A stretch of 64,000 nucleotides of DNA, from positions 1,623,544 to 1,687,543 of the forward strand of contig CAUJNA010003494.1 in the NCBI GenBank assembly GCA_963377175.1, read 5' to 3'. This document shows, piece by piece, positions 46,750 through 49,961 of this stretch (its first letter is position 1; each line of letters starts with the position of its first letter). The stretch is from Effrenium voratum (lineage: Eukaryota > Sar > Dinophyceae > Suessiales > Symbiodiniaceae). The notes beneath the pieces are model-generated. The model saw only the letters and a list, made by a program, of their open reading frames with translations, searched no databases and had not been told where the DNA came from. Position numbers and translations under genes: made by a program.

Positions 46750-49063
46750 GCAACCGTACATAAACAATACAAGTGGCACCTATTCAGGGTGCTTGGCCCT
46801 GGAGCTCTCACACAAGGTGTGTTACATGATGGGTTTTGGTGTTAGATGATTTGGTTGAAATAGCTTCGCCCCCCCCCACCCACCCACCCCCACCCACCCC
46901 ACCCACCCCCCACCCACCCCCCAACCTACTGCCGGTCATGGTGGCCCCCACGCCATGATCAGCCAGGCCCCGGCCACGGGCCCCGACCGATGTGAGCCAG
47001 TCTCCGTACGCGCAATAATCCGCGGGCCGCTTGTGTTCGGTGAGCCTCCCCCCCCCCCAAAAAGAAACACAACAAAAACAAGCAACAAAAACAACCTTTC
47101 ACCTTGTTGGGAATATTGAGGGGGGACACGCCAAAACGTGAAGCAGTCTCAGTAGGGTAGGAACCTGCTTTTTTGTCGCAGAAGCCGTGGTTTTCCACAA
47201 CGCCACTTTTCCATTTTTCGAAGCGTGATCTTCGACTATCATGTTGAACATGTTCACCGTTCAGGAATTTTCACGTGTTCCTTTGATTTGTCCAAGCATG
47301 TCCTTGACTGAGTCCCATGCAGGCAGCAAGCCCGGCCGGTTTCACCCAGTTTCACCAAGCCCACGCGCAGAAGTCATGGTCCAAGTCGATCCATGTCTGC
47401 GCTACAAAATCTTCGCACCAAGCCGAAGGAAAATGTGGGTGCACACAGCTTCTTCACCAGGCTGGTGCCACGTTCACCCCACCCTTCCTGGGGTTTGGGT
47501 TAAGATATGGGACCTTACAACATCACATTTTTCCAGGAATCTAGAAAATTGGCTCTTTGGGCCTCTTTGGGTGTCGGTTGTTGCTTCTCTTATCTGTCAT
47601 CCTCAAGGATGCATTCACCTTTTCAGTTTCTTGTGGTTTCCCTTTTCGCGGGCCAGCTCACCCATGAAGGCCCCAAAGCCAAAGCCATGGCTTCGGCAGA
47701 TGGACCTCTTGGCTTGACGGTTCTCAGCCATGTCTGAATCTGACTTTTGCCAAAGGAGCAAGGAACTGCAAAGTCTATTCCCAGCACCTGATAATTACAA
47801 GGCCTACCCAAGACCTACATCACTTTTGCCCCCGATCGGCTGGGCAAGTCCGTTTCCGCTTGGCAGGCTGCAGACTTGCCAGGGCCTTGGGAGTGGGTAT
47901 TTGGGTAAATTGAAGTTGCAAACTCACAAGAGGTTTTGGTCGCTTCCTTTGTTTCTTGGGCACAGGCCCCCTTAGGGGAGACTGCATATATGGATGGTAA
48001 TTGCCCTCTGTCCCCCTCCTTAAGGCGGGCTGAAGCTGGTGCTTGATTTCTTTTCAAACGTCCTTACTTTGGAATGGTGAATTCGAACTGGTCCTCTGGG
48101 GGTTTCTACAATCGATTCACAACATGACCCGTCAACCTCTGGCCTTCAAAGTCAAACCAAAAGACCGCTTGGAGACTCCCGAGCACCATCGTCTCATGAA
48201 CCCTTTGCGGGGTCCTAGGAACCAGGGATCATTTGGGTCTGCCCATAATTTCGCACAGGAATCCGAAAGGGGATGCGCTTTTTCCAGCCTTGAAGGAACC
48301 CCTTCACGTTTTGCATGGTTCGGGCCCTGCGTTTCTCGGAGTGTCCAAAGGATGGATTGAACGGTTGTTTGGTTTCCTGTGGTTAGGAGTCCATAGTCTA
48401 ATCTTGTCAAGGATTTCAGAACAACCCTTTTTAAGTCGATATTTATAGGAGAGGAGCCCTGAAAACACATGTTTGTTTCCACGCTGGTTACAAAAGGGGA
48501 TGAGTTGATATGGTGCTAAGGGGGAGGGGGTCAAGGGGGGGGAGGGGTCAAATCAAGGGAGAAAGCATCAAACATACACTGTTGCTCAGCAGTGCTGAGT
48601 AACACTTTGTAATGGCTAGTAAGCCTTCGCAAGCCTTAACGAGTGCATTTGAGCAAGATTGTTGTTTGAAGCCATTAGTGAGCTCGGCAAAGACTTTGCT
48701 GAGAACTGCAGGCTCAGGAAAGAAAACATGGCCACGCCTGAGTGTTGGGCCCATTCTCCCATGGTCAAGAAGCTTTCAAGGTATGGGTTTGGGAGGTATG
48801 GGTTGTCAGGTTTCTTTACCAGCTTATACAGGTCATCCATGCCTCCAAACCCCATACGTGGATATGCCCTTCACCTTTGAAGGTATCTTACAGCTCCGCC
48901 ATCAGCGCCTCCCTTAAGTAGTCTGACGGACTTTTGTCAGGCCTAGTGAGAACTACTGCATTTTGTTCCAGGATGGGGGCACAGCCCTTGCATCGTCGCT
49001 CTGAGGGACGGCCAGCAGGCTGTGGCGACCTGCAAGACGGGCGCAGGCACCGGACGCTGTGAG
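6883..49063 (+). CDS. Gene B: very large micro-exon gene for a coiled-coil protein (about 40 exons)
   Basis: From about 6.9 to 49 kb the + strand carries a series of short GC3-rich exons with AG|G acceptors and GC, GT or GA donors. They encode charged helix rich in Leu, Ala, Glu, Gln and Arg. Runs of neighbouring exons join with matching phase, for example 17075-17133 / 17768-17821 / 19945-20029 / 20994-21040, then 31943-31979 / 32555-32628, then 33786-33846 / 34533-34602 / 37118-37165, and 41530-41574 through 45058-45113. The product resembles a long coiled-coil structural protein (centrosome-, SMC- or cytoskeleton-like), but no diagnostic domain was recognised. Coding content is a few per cent of the span. 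Whether this is one gene or two, and where it begins and ends, is inference. Confidence 0.55.
7735..8340. repeat. Low-complexity block: (TGGTCCTT)n and GGCTTTTGG-rich DNA
   Basis: About 7890-8110 is a degenerate CTTGGTCCT/CTGGTCC tandem array. About 8110-8335 is rich in GGCTTT and contains gcatcctcagcatcgccag, which recurs in reverse complement at about 10035-10070. 7740-7830 has AATCAAAAAA motifs that recur inverted at 10975-11030. Open frames here are artefacts of composition. Confidence 0.7.
8342..8605 (+). repeat. Tandem ~68-bp repeat with GGGGGGCTGCCGCCCCCC hairpin, about 4 copies
   Basis: Units of the form CCCCTAATTGAATCATCAC, then CGATCATCATGGGGGGG, CTGCCGCCCCCC and ACTTTTAGATTTTTTG. 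Copies start near 8346, 8416, 8481 and 8549. The G-run/C-run centre is self-complementary. Confidence 0.8.
8649..8699 (+). CDS. Gene B candidate exon: DAGRSKATVRGLAELLC
   Basis: Acceptor ccatcag|gac. The frame is open to TAG at 8730. The donor could be gtcagg (8673) or GC at 8700; both would leave a very short intron before the next exon, so one of the two neighbouring exons may be misread. Confidence 0.38.
8745..8798 (+). CDS. Gene B exon: ACEERKKRAASRRGSSEK
   Basis: Acceptor ggctgcag|gcg and GC donor gccacc at 8799. Highly charged, helix-forming. The frame continues to a TAA at 8835, so a later end is possible. Confidence 0.5.
9177..9224 (+). CDS. Gene B exon: EATELEWQGASRQPGQ
   Basis: Acceptor cgcgaaag|gag and donor cag|gcaagc. 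Phase 0 on both sides, 16 residues. It is embedded in a longer open frame (8815-9573) in another phase that lacks protein character. Confidence 0.52.
9295..9327 (+). CDS. Gene B exon: AEFQLQSWRQL
   Basis: Acceptor cctgaag|gcc. A GA donor (gagcat, 9328) keeps phase 0 and would join WRQL to ESLHAQYPEGF of the exon at 12136. Donor choice is uncertain. Confidence 0.42.
9761..9975 (+). repeat. Second block of the GATCATCATGGGGGG hairpin repeat, same orientation
   Basis: Copies near 9762, 9831 and 9920 resemble the 8342-8605 units (CAATTCAACCATCAC, CGATCATCATG, GGGCTGCCGCCCC), ending in a pure G run. More diverged than the first block. Confidence 0.75.
10030..10145. repeat. GATGCTGAGGATG/GATGTTGA low-complexity repeat
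   Basis: Degenerate gatgctg/gatgttg units. Its start, gccggagaggaactggtgat, is the reverse complement of motifs at about 8185-8210 and 8311-8335. This gives inverted symmetry to the whole block. Confidence 0.65.
10490..10765 (-). repeat. Inverted block of the hairpin repeat, about 4 copies
   Basis: Reads CCCCCCATGATGATCGAACA then TGATTCAATTAGGGGCAA in + orientation, the reverse complement of the 8342-8605 units. With the two + blocks it forms a large imperfect inverted arrangement inside a gene B intron. Confidence 0.8.
10766..12135. other. Intron stretch, mostly featureless
   Basis: 10790-10860 contains GATCAAAAAA repeats. The rest shows no exon with both good splice sites and GC3 on either strand. 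Confidence 0.45.
12136..12210 (+). CDS. Gene B exon: ESLHAQYPEGFQECVRRERE
   Basis: Acceptor cagcttag|gag and donor cag|gtctgc. 25 residues ending ARHCQ, phase 0 on both sides, high GC3, strongly helical. Confidence 0.65.
13196..13262 (+). repeat. Dispersed repeat CTTGTTGGT..AA..TCTATCAC.ACTGGACATAC, copy 1
   Basis: Matches 18388-18450 over about 60 bp (ccttgttggt, atctatcac, actggacatac, then gggtctgaagcc or ggggctgcagcc). A weaker partial match lies at about 38528-38560. Confidence 0.55.
13329..13358 (+). CDS. Gene B exon: EVMASDDELQ
   Basis: Acceptor ttctgcag|gag and GC donor gcttgc at 13359, phase 0. The frame is open to TGA at 13440-13442 (tail KRPFKGRWSFLV), so this could be a terminal exon of a separate upstream gene. 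I prefer the internal reading because coil exons continue downstream. Confidence 0.48.
14131..14253 (+). CDS. Gene B exon: ...RFDAEIRDLGQRRAQHRGLA
   Basis: Acceptor atgggcag|gtc and donor gcc|gtgagc. 41 residues. The C-terminal two thirds are high-GC3 coiled coil; the first third (VPSRLTFGSPQNSGG) is flexible, so a later acceptor is possible. An AG|GC donor one codon earlier is an alternative end. Confidence 0.58.
15100..15138 (+). CDS. Gene B exon: ARRCLETFRSRIV
   Basis: Acceptor gggaaag|gct and donor gtttgc. 13 residues, phase 0 on both sides. The same region has a longer open minus frame, which shows no splice logic. Confidence 0.48.
15139..16282. other. Intron stretch with no recognised feature
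   Basis: No supported exon, inverted repeat or array seen in this 1.1-kb segment. Confidence 0.45.
16283..16318 (+). CDS. Gene B micro-exon: ALHRELSALEAQ
   Basis: Pyrimidine-rich tract and ggttccag|gcg, then donor cag|gtctcc. 12 residues with clear heptad character, phase 0. Confidence 0.68.
17075..17133 (+). CDS. Gene B exon: ASTLGTVFAHAGDSFETAR
   Basis: Acceptor aacgag|gcc, very high GC3. The GC donor gctctc at 17134 leaves phase 2 and joins to SELERAQEIFLD at 17768 as ETARRSELERAQ. Without splicing the frame stops at 17150-17152. Confidence 0.62.
17495..17560 (-). repeat. tRNA-like (SINE-like) fragment
   Basis: On the minus strand: GGTGGCTTGGGCGGTTTAAA then a GTGGTTCAAAG motif, resembling Pol III A and B boxes. 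It shares the GGTGGCTTGG...GTTCAAA layout with 39395-39450 and 45440-45500. Not a foldable tRNA. Confidence 0.5.
17577..17718. mobile_element. MITE-like element, family 1, copy 1
   Basis: Ends taatgtcgaccccagattga and aatccggggtcaacatgaa form about 40-bp imperfect terminal inverted repeats that extend to ccatgtttattaatatgg and cattgtaacaaacagggg. Full-length match to 29752-29894. No ORF; non-autonomous. Confidence 0.75.
17768..17821 (+). CDS. Gene B exon: SELERAQEIFLDVGDGL
   Basis: Acceptor ctccag|g (phase 2) and GC donor gcaatc at 17822 (phase 2), which joins to RVEAEDPETLAEAM as GDGLGRVEAED. An earlier GT donor (17805) would break phase with the next exon. Confidence 0.6.
18388..18450 (+). 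repeat. Dispersed repeat, copy 2 of the 13196 family
   Basis: Shares ccttgttggtt, atctatcaccactggacatac and ggggctgcagcc with 13196-13262. No coding potential. Confidence 0.55.
18451..19944. other. Intron stretch, no exon recognised
   Basis: Contains a poly-C run at about 19591-19607 and CCTTTGG tandem motifs at 19650-19690. No supported exon. Confidence 0.45.
19945..20029 (+). CDS. Gene B exon: RVEAEDPETLAEAMQLRSEA
   Basis: Acceptor ttccaag|g (phase 2); continues QRARDVAE and ends at the AG|GC donor gcgggg (20030), phase 0. Joins to ANLLRQRAERIELLQ. Classic coiled-coil composition. The intron starts with a G-rich run (20030-20062). Confidence 0.65.
20994..21040 (+). CDS. Gene B exon: ANLLRQRAERIELLQ
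   Basis: Acceptor tcttgcgag|gcc. The GC donor gccctg at 21041 leaves phase 2, matching the next exon. The frame is otherwise open to 21092. Confidence 0.58.
21108..21128. repeat. TA microsatellite
   Basis: Pure TATATA run of about 20 bp in a gene B intron. Confidence 0.75.
21197..21305 (+). CDS. Gene B exon: KAGQDFDFQMDFSWDAMTEL...
   Basis: Acceptor gctctcag|g (phase 2) follows from 21040. The 3' end is either the consensus donor gtgagc at 21306 or gtacaa at 21261; both are phase 0. A helical frame just downstream (LQSSRLTQALRAF then TGA at 21350) may be another exon. Confidence 0.48.
21306..23095. other. Intron stretch without a supported exon
   Basis: Contains a motif (ctaacctccctactggaggac, about 22307-22330) that recurs at about 31428-31455. 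Otherwise nothing I can support. Confidence 0.45.
23096..24360. repeat. ACT/TAC trinucleotide arrays with CGAATCATACCC minisatellite borders
   Basis: Arrays of (ACT)n at about 23275-23410, 23500-23665, 23935-24115 and 24116-24290 are bordered by clusters of CGAATCATACCC units at 23117-23186, 23717-23755, 23818-23858 and 24290-24345. Long Leu, Tyr or Thr open frames here are translation artefacts of the array. Confidence 0.85.
24535..24653 (+). CDS. Gene B exon: NARALAARVRLQEVTRQNSR...
   Basis: Strong pyrimidine tract and ctttttccag; very high GC3. Continues AIERHQALRWSLGRGG. An alternative start is ttgcag|gag at 24582 (phase 0). The end is either the AG|GC donor at 24624 (after AIERHQ) or gttagt at 24654. 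Confidence 0.6.
24654..26516. other. Intron of about 1.9 kb, no feature recognised
   Basis: No exon or inverted repeat supported on either strand. It has a G homopolymer at about 25978-25991. Confidence 0.45.
26517..26570 (+). CDS. Gene B exon: AQLDKEADLEKLLVAECE
   Basis: Acceptor tgagcag|gcg and donor gag|gtgcgc. 18 residues, phase 0 on both sides. Textbook coiled-coil heptads. Confidence 0.7.
27065..27098 (+). CDS. Gene B candidate exon: AQLASHGNNIR
   Basis: Acceptor cccaag|gcc and GC donor gcaagt (phase 1). The phase does not fit the next exon as I read it, and the alternative phase-2 frame (PSSPAMATTSG) ends in phase 0. Frame undecided. Confidence 0.33.
27099..28188. other. Intron stretch with long open but unsupported frames
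   Basis: Overlapping + frames between 27426 and 28129 look protein-like in places but lack splice signals, GC3 bias or a recognisable domain. Possibly a decayed element; not annotated as a gene. Confidence 0.4.
28189..28219 (+). CDS. Gene B micro-exon: ERERETQDEW
   Basis: Acceptor attgtcag|gag. The GC donor gcgctc at 28220 leaves phase 1 and joins to PMAQEFTAQEIRDEILAQ as DEWRPMAQEF. The open frame extends both ways (upstream RKKKHRLSKSEHCQ), so a longer exon is possible. Confidence 0.52.
29083..29138 (+). CDS. Gene B exon: PMAQEFTAQEIRDEILAQ
   Basis: Acceptor agattgcag|gt (phase 1) and donor cag|gtggca. A second possible donor is the consensus gtaagt at 29166, adding VAWECLSFA. Strong coiled coil. 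Confidence 0.62.
29338..29369 (+). CDS. Gene B micro-exon: VPERRSAVLS
   Basis: Acceptor ctttgcag|gtt. Donor gtctgt leaves phase 2, matching the phase-2 start at 29622. An alternative frame (FRKDDRRFFPGLFQ ending at gtgagc) is also open. Confidence 0.45.
29622..29682 (+). CDS. Gene B exon: TPGSLVGRFSEGRRLDARNT
   Basis: Acceptor cttcccacag, high GC3, phase 2 start. GT donor gtgacc at 29683, or a GC donor at 29701 after a further VTTFFQ. Either end leaves phase 0. Confidence 0.55.
29752..29894. mobile_element. MITE-like element, family 1, copy 2 (intact inverted repeats)
   Basis: 143 bp. The left end taatgttgaccccggatta and right end aatccggggtcaacatta are exact inverted repeats at the tips. 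They extend inward about 40 bp (cctgttattaatatgggg against cccatattaataaacaggg). No ORF. Inserted in a gene B intron. Confidence 0.82.
29895..31020. other. Intron stretch, no supported feature
   Basis: A 107-codon minus frame (30607-30930) is open but shows no splice context or family; not called. Nothing else recognised. Confidence 0.42.
31030..31155. repeat. TA/CATATA microsatellite
   Basis: Long TATATA-rich tract upstream of the exon at 31259. Confidence 0.8.
31259..31318 (+). CDS. Gene B exon: VPPRDAARRHAKALQDWVAE
   Basis: Acceptor cgacgcag|gtg and GC donor gccctt at 31319, phase 0. Other GC donors within the exon (after HAK or DWV) are possible. High GC3 coiled coil. Confidence 0.6.
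31943..31979 (+). CDS. Gene B exon: EAEGAKVILQLK
   Basis: Acceptor gcgtccag|gag. The GC donor gcacct at 31980 leaves phase 1; the join to the next exon gives QLKRLTDEHLARVQFEE, a continuous coil. Confidence 0.66.
32440..32520 (+). repeat. C-rich CCAAAC/CCACC tract
   Basis: Tandem CCAAACC then CCCACCA repeats ending about 35 bp before an exon acceptor. Confidence 0.75.
32555..32628 (+). CDS. Gene B exon: LTDEHLARVQFEESRVLQKT...
   Basis: Acceptor ttctcccag|gg (phase 1) and GC donor gcgggg at 32629. Continues ENLR. Very high GC3; one of the clearest coil exons. Confidence 0.7.
33001..33092 (+). repeat. Tandem repeat TAGTATTGCCAGCACTTCCT
   Basis: Two to three imperfect units of about 40-50 bp (tagtattgccagcacttcct...ggttgcc) inside an intron. 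Confidence 0.65.
33786..33846 (+). CDS. Gene B exon: IRTQTNRTQPEQFQATDVV
   Basis: Acceptor aatctgaag (phase 1), high GC3. The GT donor gtgaag at 33847 leaves phase 2, matching the next exon (DVVRTSGRR). An overlapping alternative in another frame, 33808-33894, contains KHQKKMEDLQDS and cannot be excluded. Confidence 0.52.
34533..34602 (+). CDS. Gene B exon: TSGRRGSNPDAAWESASRIR...
   Basis: Acceptor ttgcaag|g (phase 2) and donor aat|gtagac (phase 0). Joins as SRIRYSN then VQELRSELGQ. The phase match on both sides selects this frame over DQWQKRQQPGRS. Confidence 0.55.
35861..35958 (+). mobile_element. Family 3 intronic element, copy 1
   Basis: Pattern cggatctttggactttaact ... cacaaaaagttg ... 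ccttttgcag ... cagcaacc, with inverted AACTTTTT/AAAAAGTT arms. It matches 52180-52268 and 62535-62626. The 3' part resembles a splice acceptor. Confidence 0.7.
36797..37072 (+). repeat. Direct repeat pair, about 70 bp each
   Basis: accattccttgtgttctttg ... tttctttaccccctggatga occurs at 36797-36863 and again at 36999-37072 with few changes. Confidence 0.75.
37118..37165 (+). CDS. Gene B exon: VQELRSELGQMEENFE
   Basis: Acceptor cgtccgcag|gtc and donor gag|gcaagc (GC). 16 residues, phase 0 on both sides. Clear heptads, clean splice sites and high GC3. Confidence 0.75.
37176..37343 (+). repeat. GTGGG pentanucleotide array
   Basis: About 30 near-perfect GTGGG units just inside the intron after the exon at 37118. 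G-quadruplex-capable on the transcript. It creates a long (PHPTP)n minus frame and a (GVGWG)n plus frame, neither a gene. Confidence 0.9.
37797..37850 (+). CDS. Gene B candidate exon: DLEIEEVRHVQTAMDPGD
   Basis: Acceptor gtcgcgaag|gat and GC donor gcagca. Coil-like, but GC3 is low and the frame is open over 113 codons, so the boundaries are weak. Confidence 0.38.
39126..39188 (+). CDS. Gene B exon: ARWAEGDQKLRQLLEQQETR
   Basis: Acceptor cccgtccag|gca and GC donor gccgcg at 39189 (or gccccc at 39204). Strong coil, high GC3, phase 0 start. Confidence 0.66.
39395..39450 (-). repeat. tRNA-like (SINE-like) fragment
   Basis: Minus strand GGTGGCTTGGTGGTTTCGA, then a CCCTGT(acaggaa)ACAGGG stem-loop and GGCTTCAAATCCCC. 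A-box, anticodon-arm-like and B-box-like parts are in tRNA order, but the loop lacks U33. Confidence 0.55.
40173..40250 (+). CDS. Gene B exon: DQRAQEAISHLSTEQPGVGE...
   Basis: Acceptor ggctttcag|gac and donor agg|gtacga (phase 0), continuing KSDLSR. A GC donor after STE(ca) at 40217 is an alternative that suits a phase-2 reading of the next exon. Confidence 0.6.
40496..40561 (+). CDS. Gene B candidate exon (frame undecided)
   Basis: Clean acceptor ttttccttag|g and donor cag|gtgtgc. Phase 0 gives GRGKELDRLCSPP...; phase 2 gives AKNSTDCAPLPALQSAGSF and fits the next exon's phase 2 start. All three frames are open. Confidence 0.45.
40898..40985. repeat. TA-rich microsatellite
   Basis: ATATATATAT and ACAGTATGCATATTAA-type units upstream of the exon at 41074. 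Confidence 0.75.
41074..41137 (+). CDS. Gene B exon: LLRQSELLKQEVEAAQEERG
   Basis: Acceptor agccgag|g (phase 2); an alternative start is gacag|g at 41053. GT donor gtcgcg after GR, or AG|GT after KQE. Exceptionally coil-rich and high GC3. Confidence 0.68.
41530..41574 (+). CDS. Gene B exon: ESNTQEVDLKEAKSI
   Basis: Acceptor ctcgacag|gag and donor atc|gcaagc (GC), phase 0 on both sides. Joins to VGNSMEQEIK. Confidence 0.65.
41575..42900. other. 1.3-kb intron, no feature recognised
   Basis: No exon, array or inverted repeat that I can support. Confidence 0.45.
42901..42930 (+). CDS. Gene B micro-exon: VGNSMEQEIK
   Basis: Acceptor cgctgtcag|gtg and AG|GC donor aag|gcctgc. If the GC donor is skipped the frame stays open to a consensus gtgagc at 43006. 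Confidence 0.62.
43179..43202 (+). CDS. Gene B 24-nt micro-exon: AQLELKKQ
   Basis: Acceptor gctgccag|gcc and donor cag|gcgcac (GC). Phase 0 on both sides, joining EIK to AIEESSDAELQ as a continuous coil. Confidence 0.6.
43962..43995 (+). CDS. Gene B exon: AIEESSDAELQ
   Basis: Acceptor cttgccag|gcc. The GC donor gcagct at 43996 leaves phase 1, restoring CGC (Arg) with the next exon: AELQRFQSIRKHNEK. It overlaps a 258-codon minus frame that I reject. Confidence 0.63.
45058..45113 (+). CDS. Gene B exon: FQSIRKHNEKATEHLIEE
   Basis: Acceptor gatccaag|gc (phase 1) and likely GA donor gag|gatccg. A GC donor after NEK is an alternative. Strong coil. Confidence 0.62.
45114..45853. other. Intron with G-run and tRNA-like fragment
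   Basis: Contains the minus-strand tRNA-like fragment at 45440-45500 and a G homopolymer at about 45656-45667. No exon. Confidence 0.45.
45440..45500 (-). repeat. tRNA-like (SINE-like) fragment
   Basis: Minus strand TTGGTGGCTTGGAGCTTAGG then AGTTCAAACCCCCACC. Same layout and orientation as 17495-17560 and 39395-39450. Confidence 0.52.
45854..45925 (+). CDS. Gene B exon: AKIFQQGIAYLRDAYSHTRK...
   Basis: Acceptor cctcgccag|gcc. The high-GC3 frame extends upstream (VQAQLPRQ), so an acceptor near 45833 is possible. GC donor gcgcgg at 45926, or gcctac after YLRD. Confidence 0.6.
46570..46752. repeat. TA-rich microsatellites (two tracts)
   Basis: ACACATATATATAT at about 46570-46620 and a (TA)n run at 46710-46750. 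Confidence 0.8.
46868..46925 (+). repeat. CCCACC array before an acceptor
   Basis: Near-perfect CCCACC/CCCCACCC units ending about 40 bp before the exon at 46967. Confidence 0.8.
46967..47039 (+). CDS. Gene B candidate exon: APATGPDRCEPVSVRAIIRG...
   Basis: Acceptor atcagccag|gcc and consensus donor g|gtgagc (phase 1). High GC3, but not coil-like. It could be a C-terminal globular part of gene B or belong to another gene. Confidence 0.45.
47328..47422 (+). CDS. Weak candidate exon downstream of 46967
   Basis: Acceptor catgcag|gc fits phase 1 after 47039 and reads SKPGRFHPVSPSPRAEVMVQ. Two other frames are also open, and the 3' end is not defined. Confidence 0.25.
48658..48763 (+). CDS. Candidate exon: FEAISELGKDFAENCRLRKE
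   Basis: Coil-like frame ending at donor gtcaag (48764). The acceptor gcaag|a is weak (AG|A) and GC3 is modest. A later start at gtgag|ctc is possible. Confidence 0.32.
48972..49063 (+). CDS. Candidate last exon of gene B (frame undecided)
   Basis: Good acceptor tttgttccag and high GC3. Phase 1 reads CIVALRDGQQAVATCKTGAG and ends at an AG|GC donor. Phase 2 ends QDGRRHRTL with TGA, and phase 0 reads DGGTALASSL with TGA. A stop must lie near here because gene C starts at 49902. Confidence 0.4.
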
Positions 49064-49901
49064 GCATCCTGTGGCTTTGTCAGGACCCACCTAACTCTCA
49101 GACAAAGACGGTCATTCAACAAAGCACCATGGCAGGGTCTAACCCTGGCTAGTATCTCAGTAGCCCCAGTTTCCAATGGAGATTTGGGAGGGCATGGGGG
49201 ACTTGCTAAGTTCCCCTGCTCTCTAGTTTCCCATGTCCATTGCGGGACCAGCGCGGCCAGCAATTTACATGAGGTGTTGTTACACACATGGGAAGGACTC
49301 TGGTTTCAGCATTCAGCCAACGTTTTGACACATTGAGATGTTCAACCTCGTGCGCTTGAAGATGCCTGAGGATGCATGAGGATACCGGACGTGAGAAGTG
49401 TTTCGTGATTTTGTGCGCGTGTGCGTTTGTCTGTTGGAGACTGTCTCGGCAAGCCTTTTGCTCACATTAAAGGTTCGTCATGGACCATGCTCATGCAGTA
49501 CAGCGAGCCGTCGGCAACACACGAACTTGTGATAGCTTTCGCAAAGATGGCAGTCTGAAGTTAGCCACATCAACCACAGGAGGGAACGACTAGTCGCCTC
49601 TTGCGATTCGGTTTGTGCGAGCTGCTGCCAGCATGTGCGTGCCTATCAGGTTTGGAGCAGCAATTGTTCTTTCTCATTTCAGCCACCAGGCCCGTTTGCT
49701 TTCTTGGTTTCTAAACCCGTATGTTGCTGACTTCCCTTGATGGAAGCCGCTAGTGGACATGTGTTTGTTACACCACCCAGTTCTCCCGCCCCAGTTGATC
49801 CGTCATCGTTGTTCCGTTTGGTTTGGTTGGTCTCTACCAAAAAATGGCCATGCCACAGTGGTCAACCTTTTCTGAGGGTTACTGAAACCTCCCCTGGCGC
49901 C
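49064..49901. other. Probable intergenic region between genes B and C
   Basis: No supported exon, repeat or RNA gene seen. Presumably holds the 3' UTR of B and the 5' UTR and trans-splice acceptor of C. Confidence 0.4.
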
Positions 49902-49961
49902 ATGCTTCGAGCGGTGCTGCTGCCGACCTTCTGTTGGGCTGCGCTTGCGCGGGGCCGCCAG
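49902..49961 (+). CDS. Gene C exon 1: start and signal peptide
   Basis: ATG at 49902 reads MLRAVLLPTFCWAALARGRQ: a short basic start, a hydrophobic core and an Ala-rich cleavage region. It ends at the AG|GC donor gcgaag and joins phase 0 to the exon at 52454. Additional exons between the two are possible. Confidence 0.7.
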
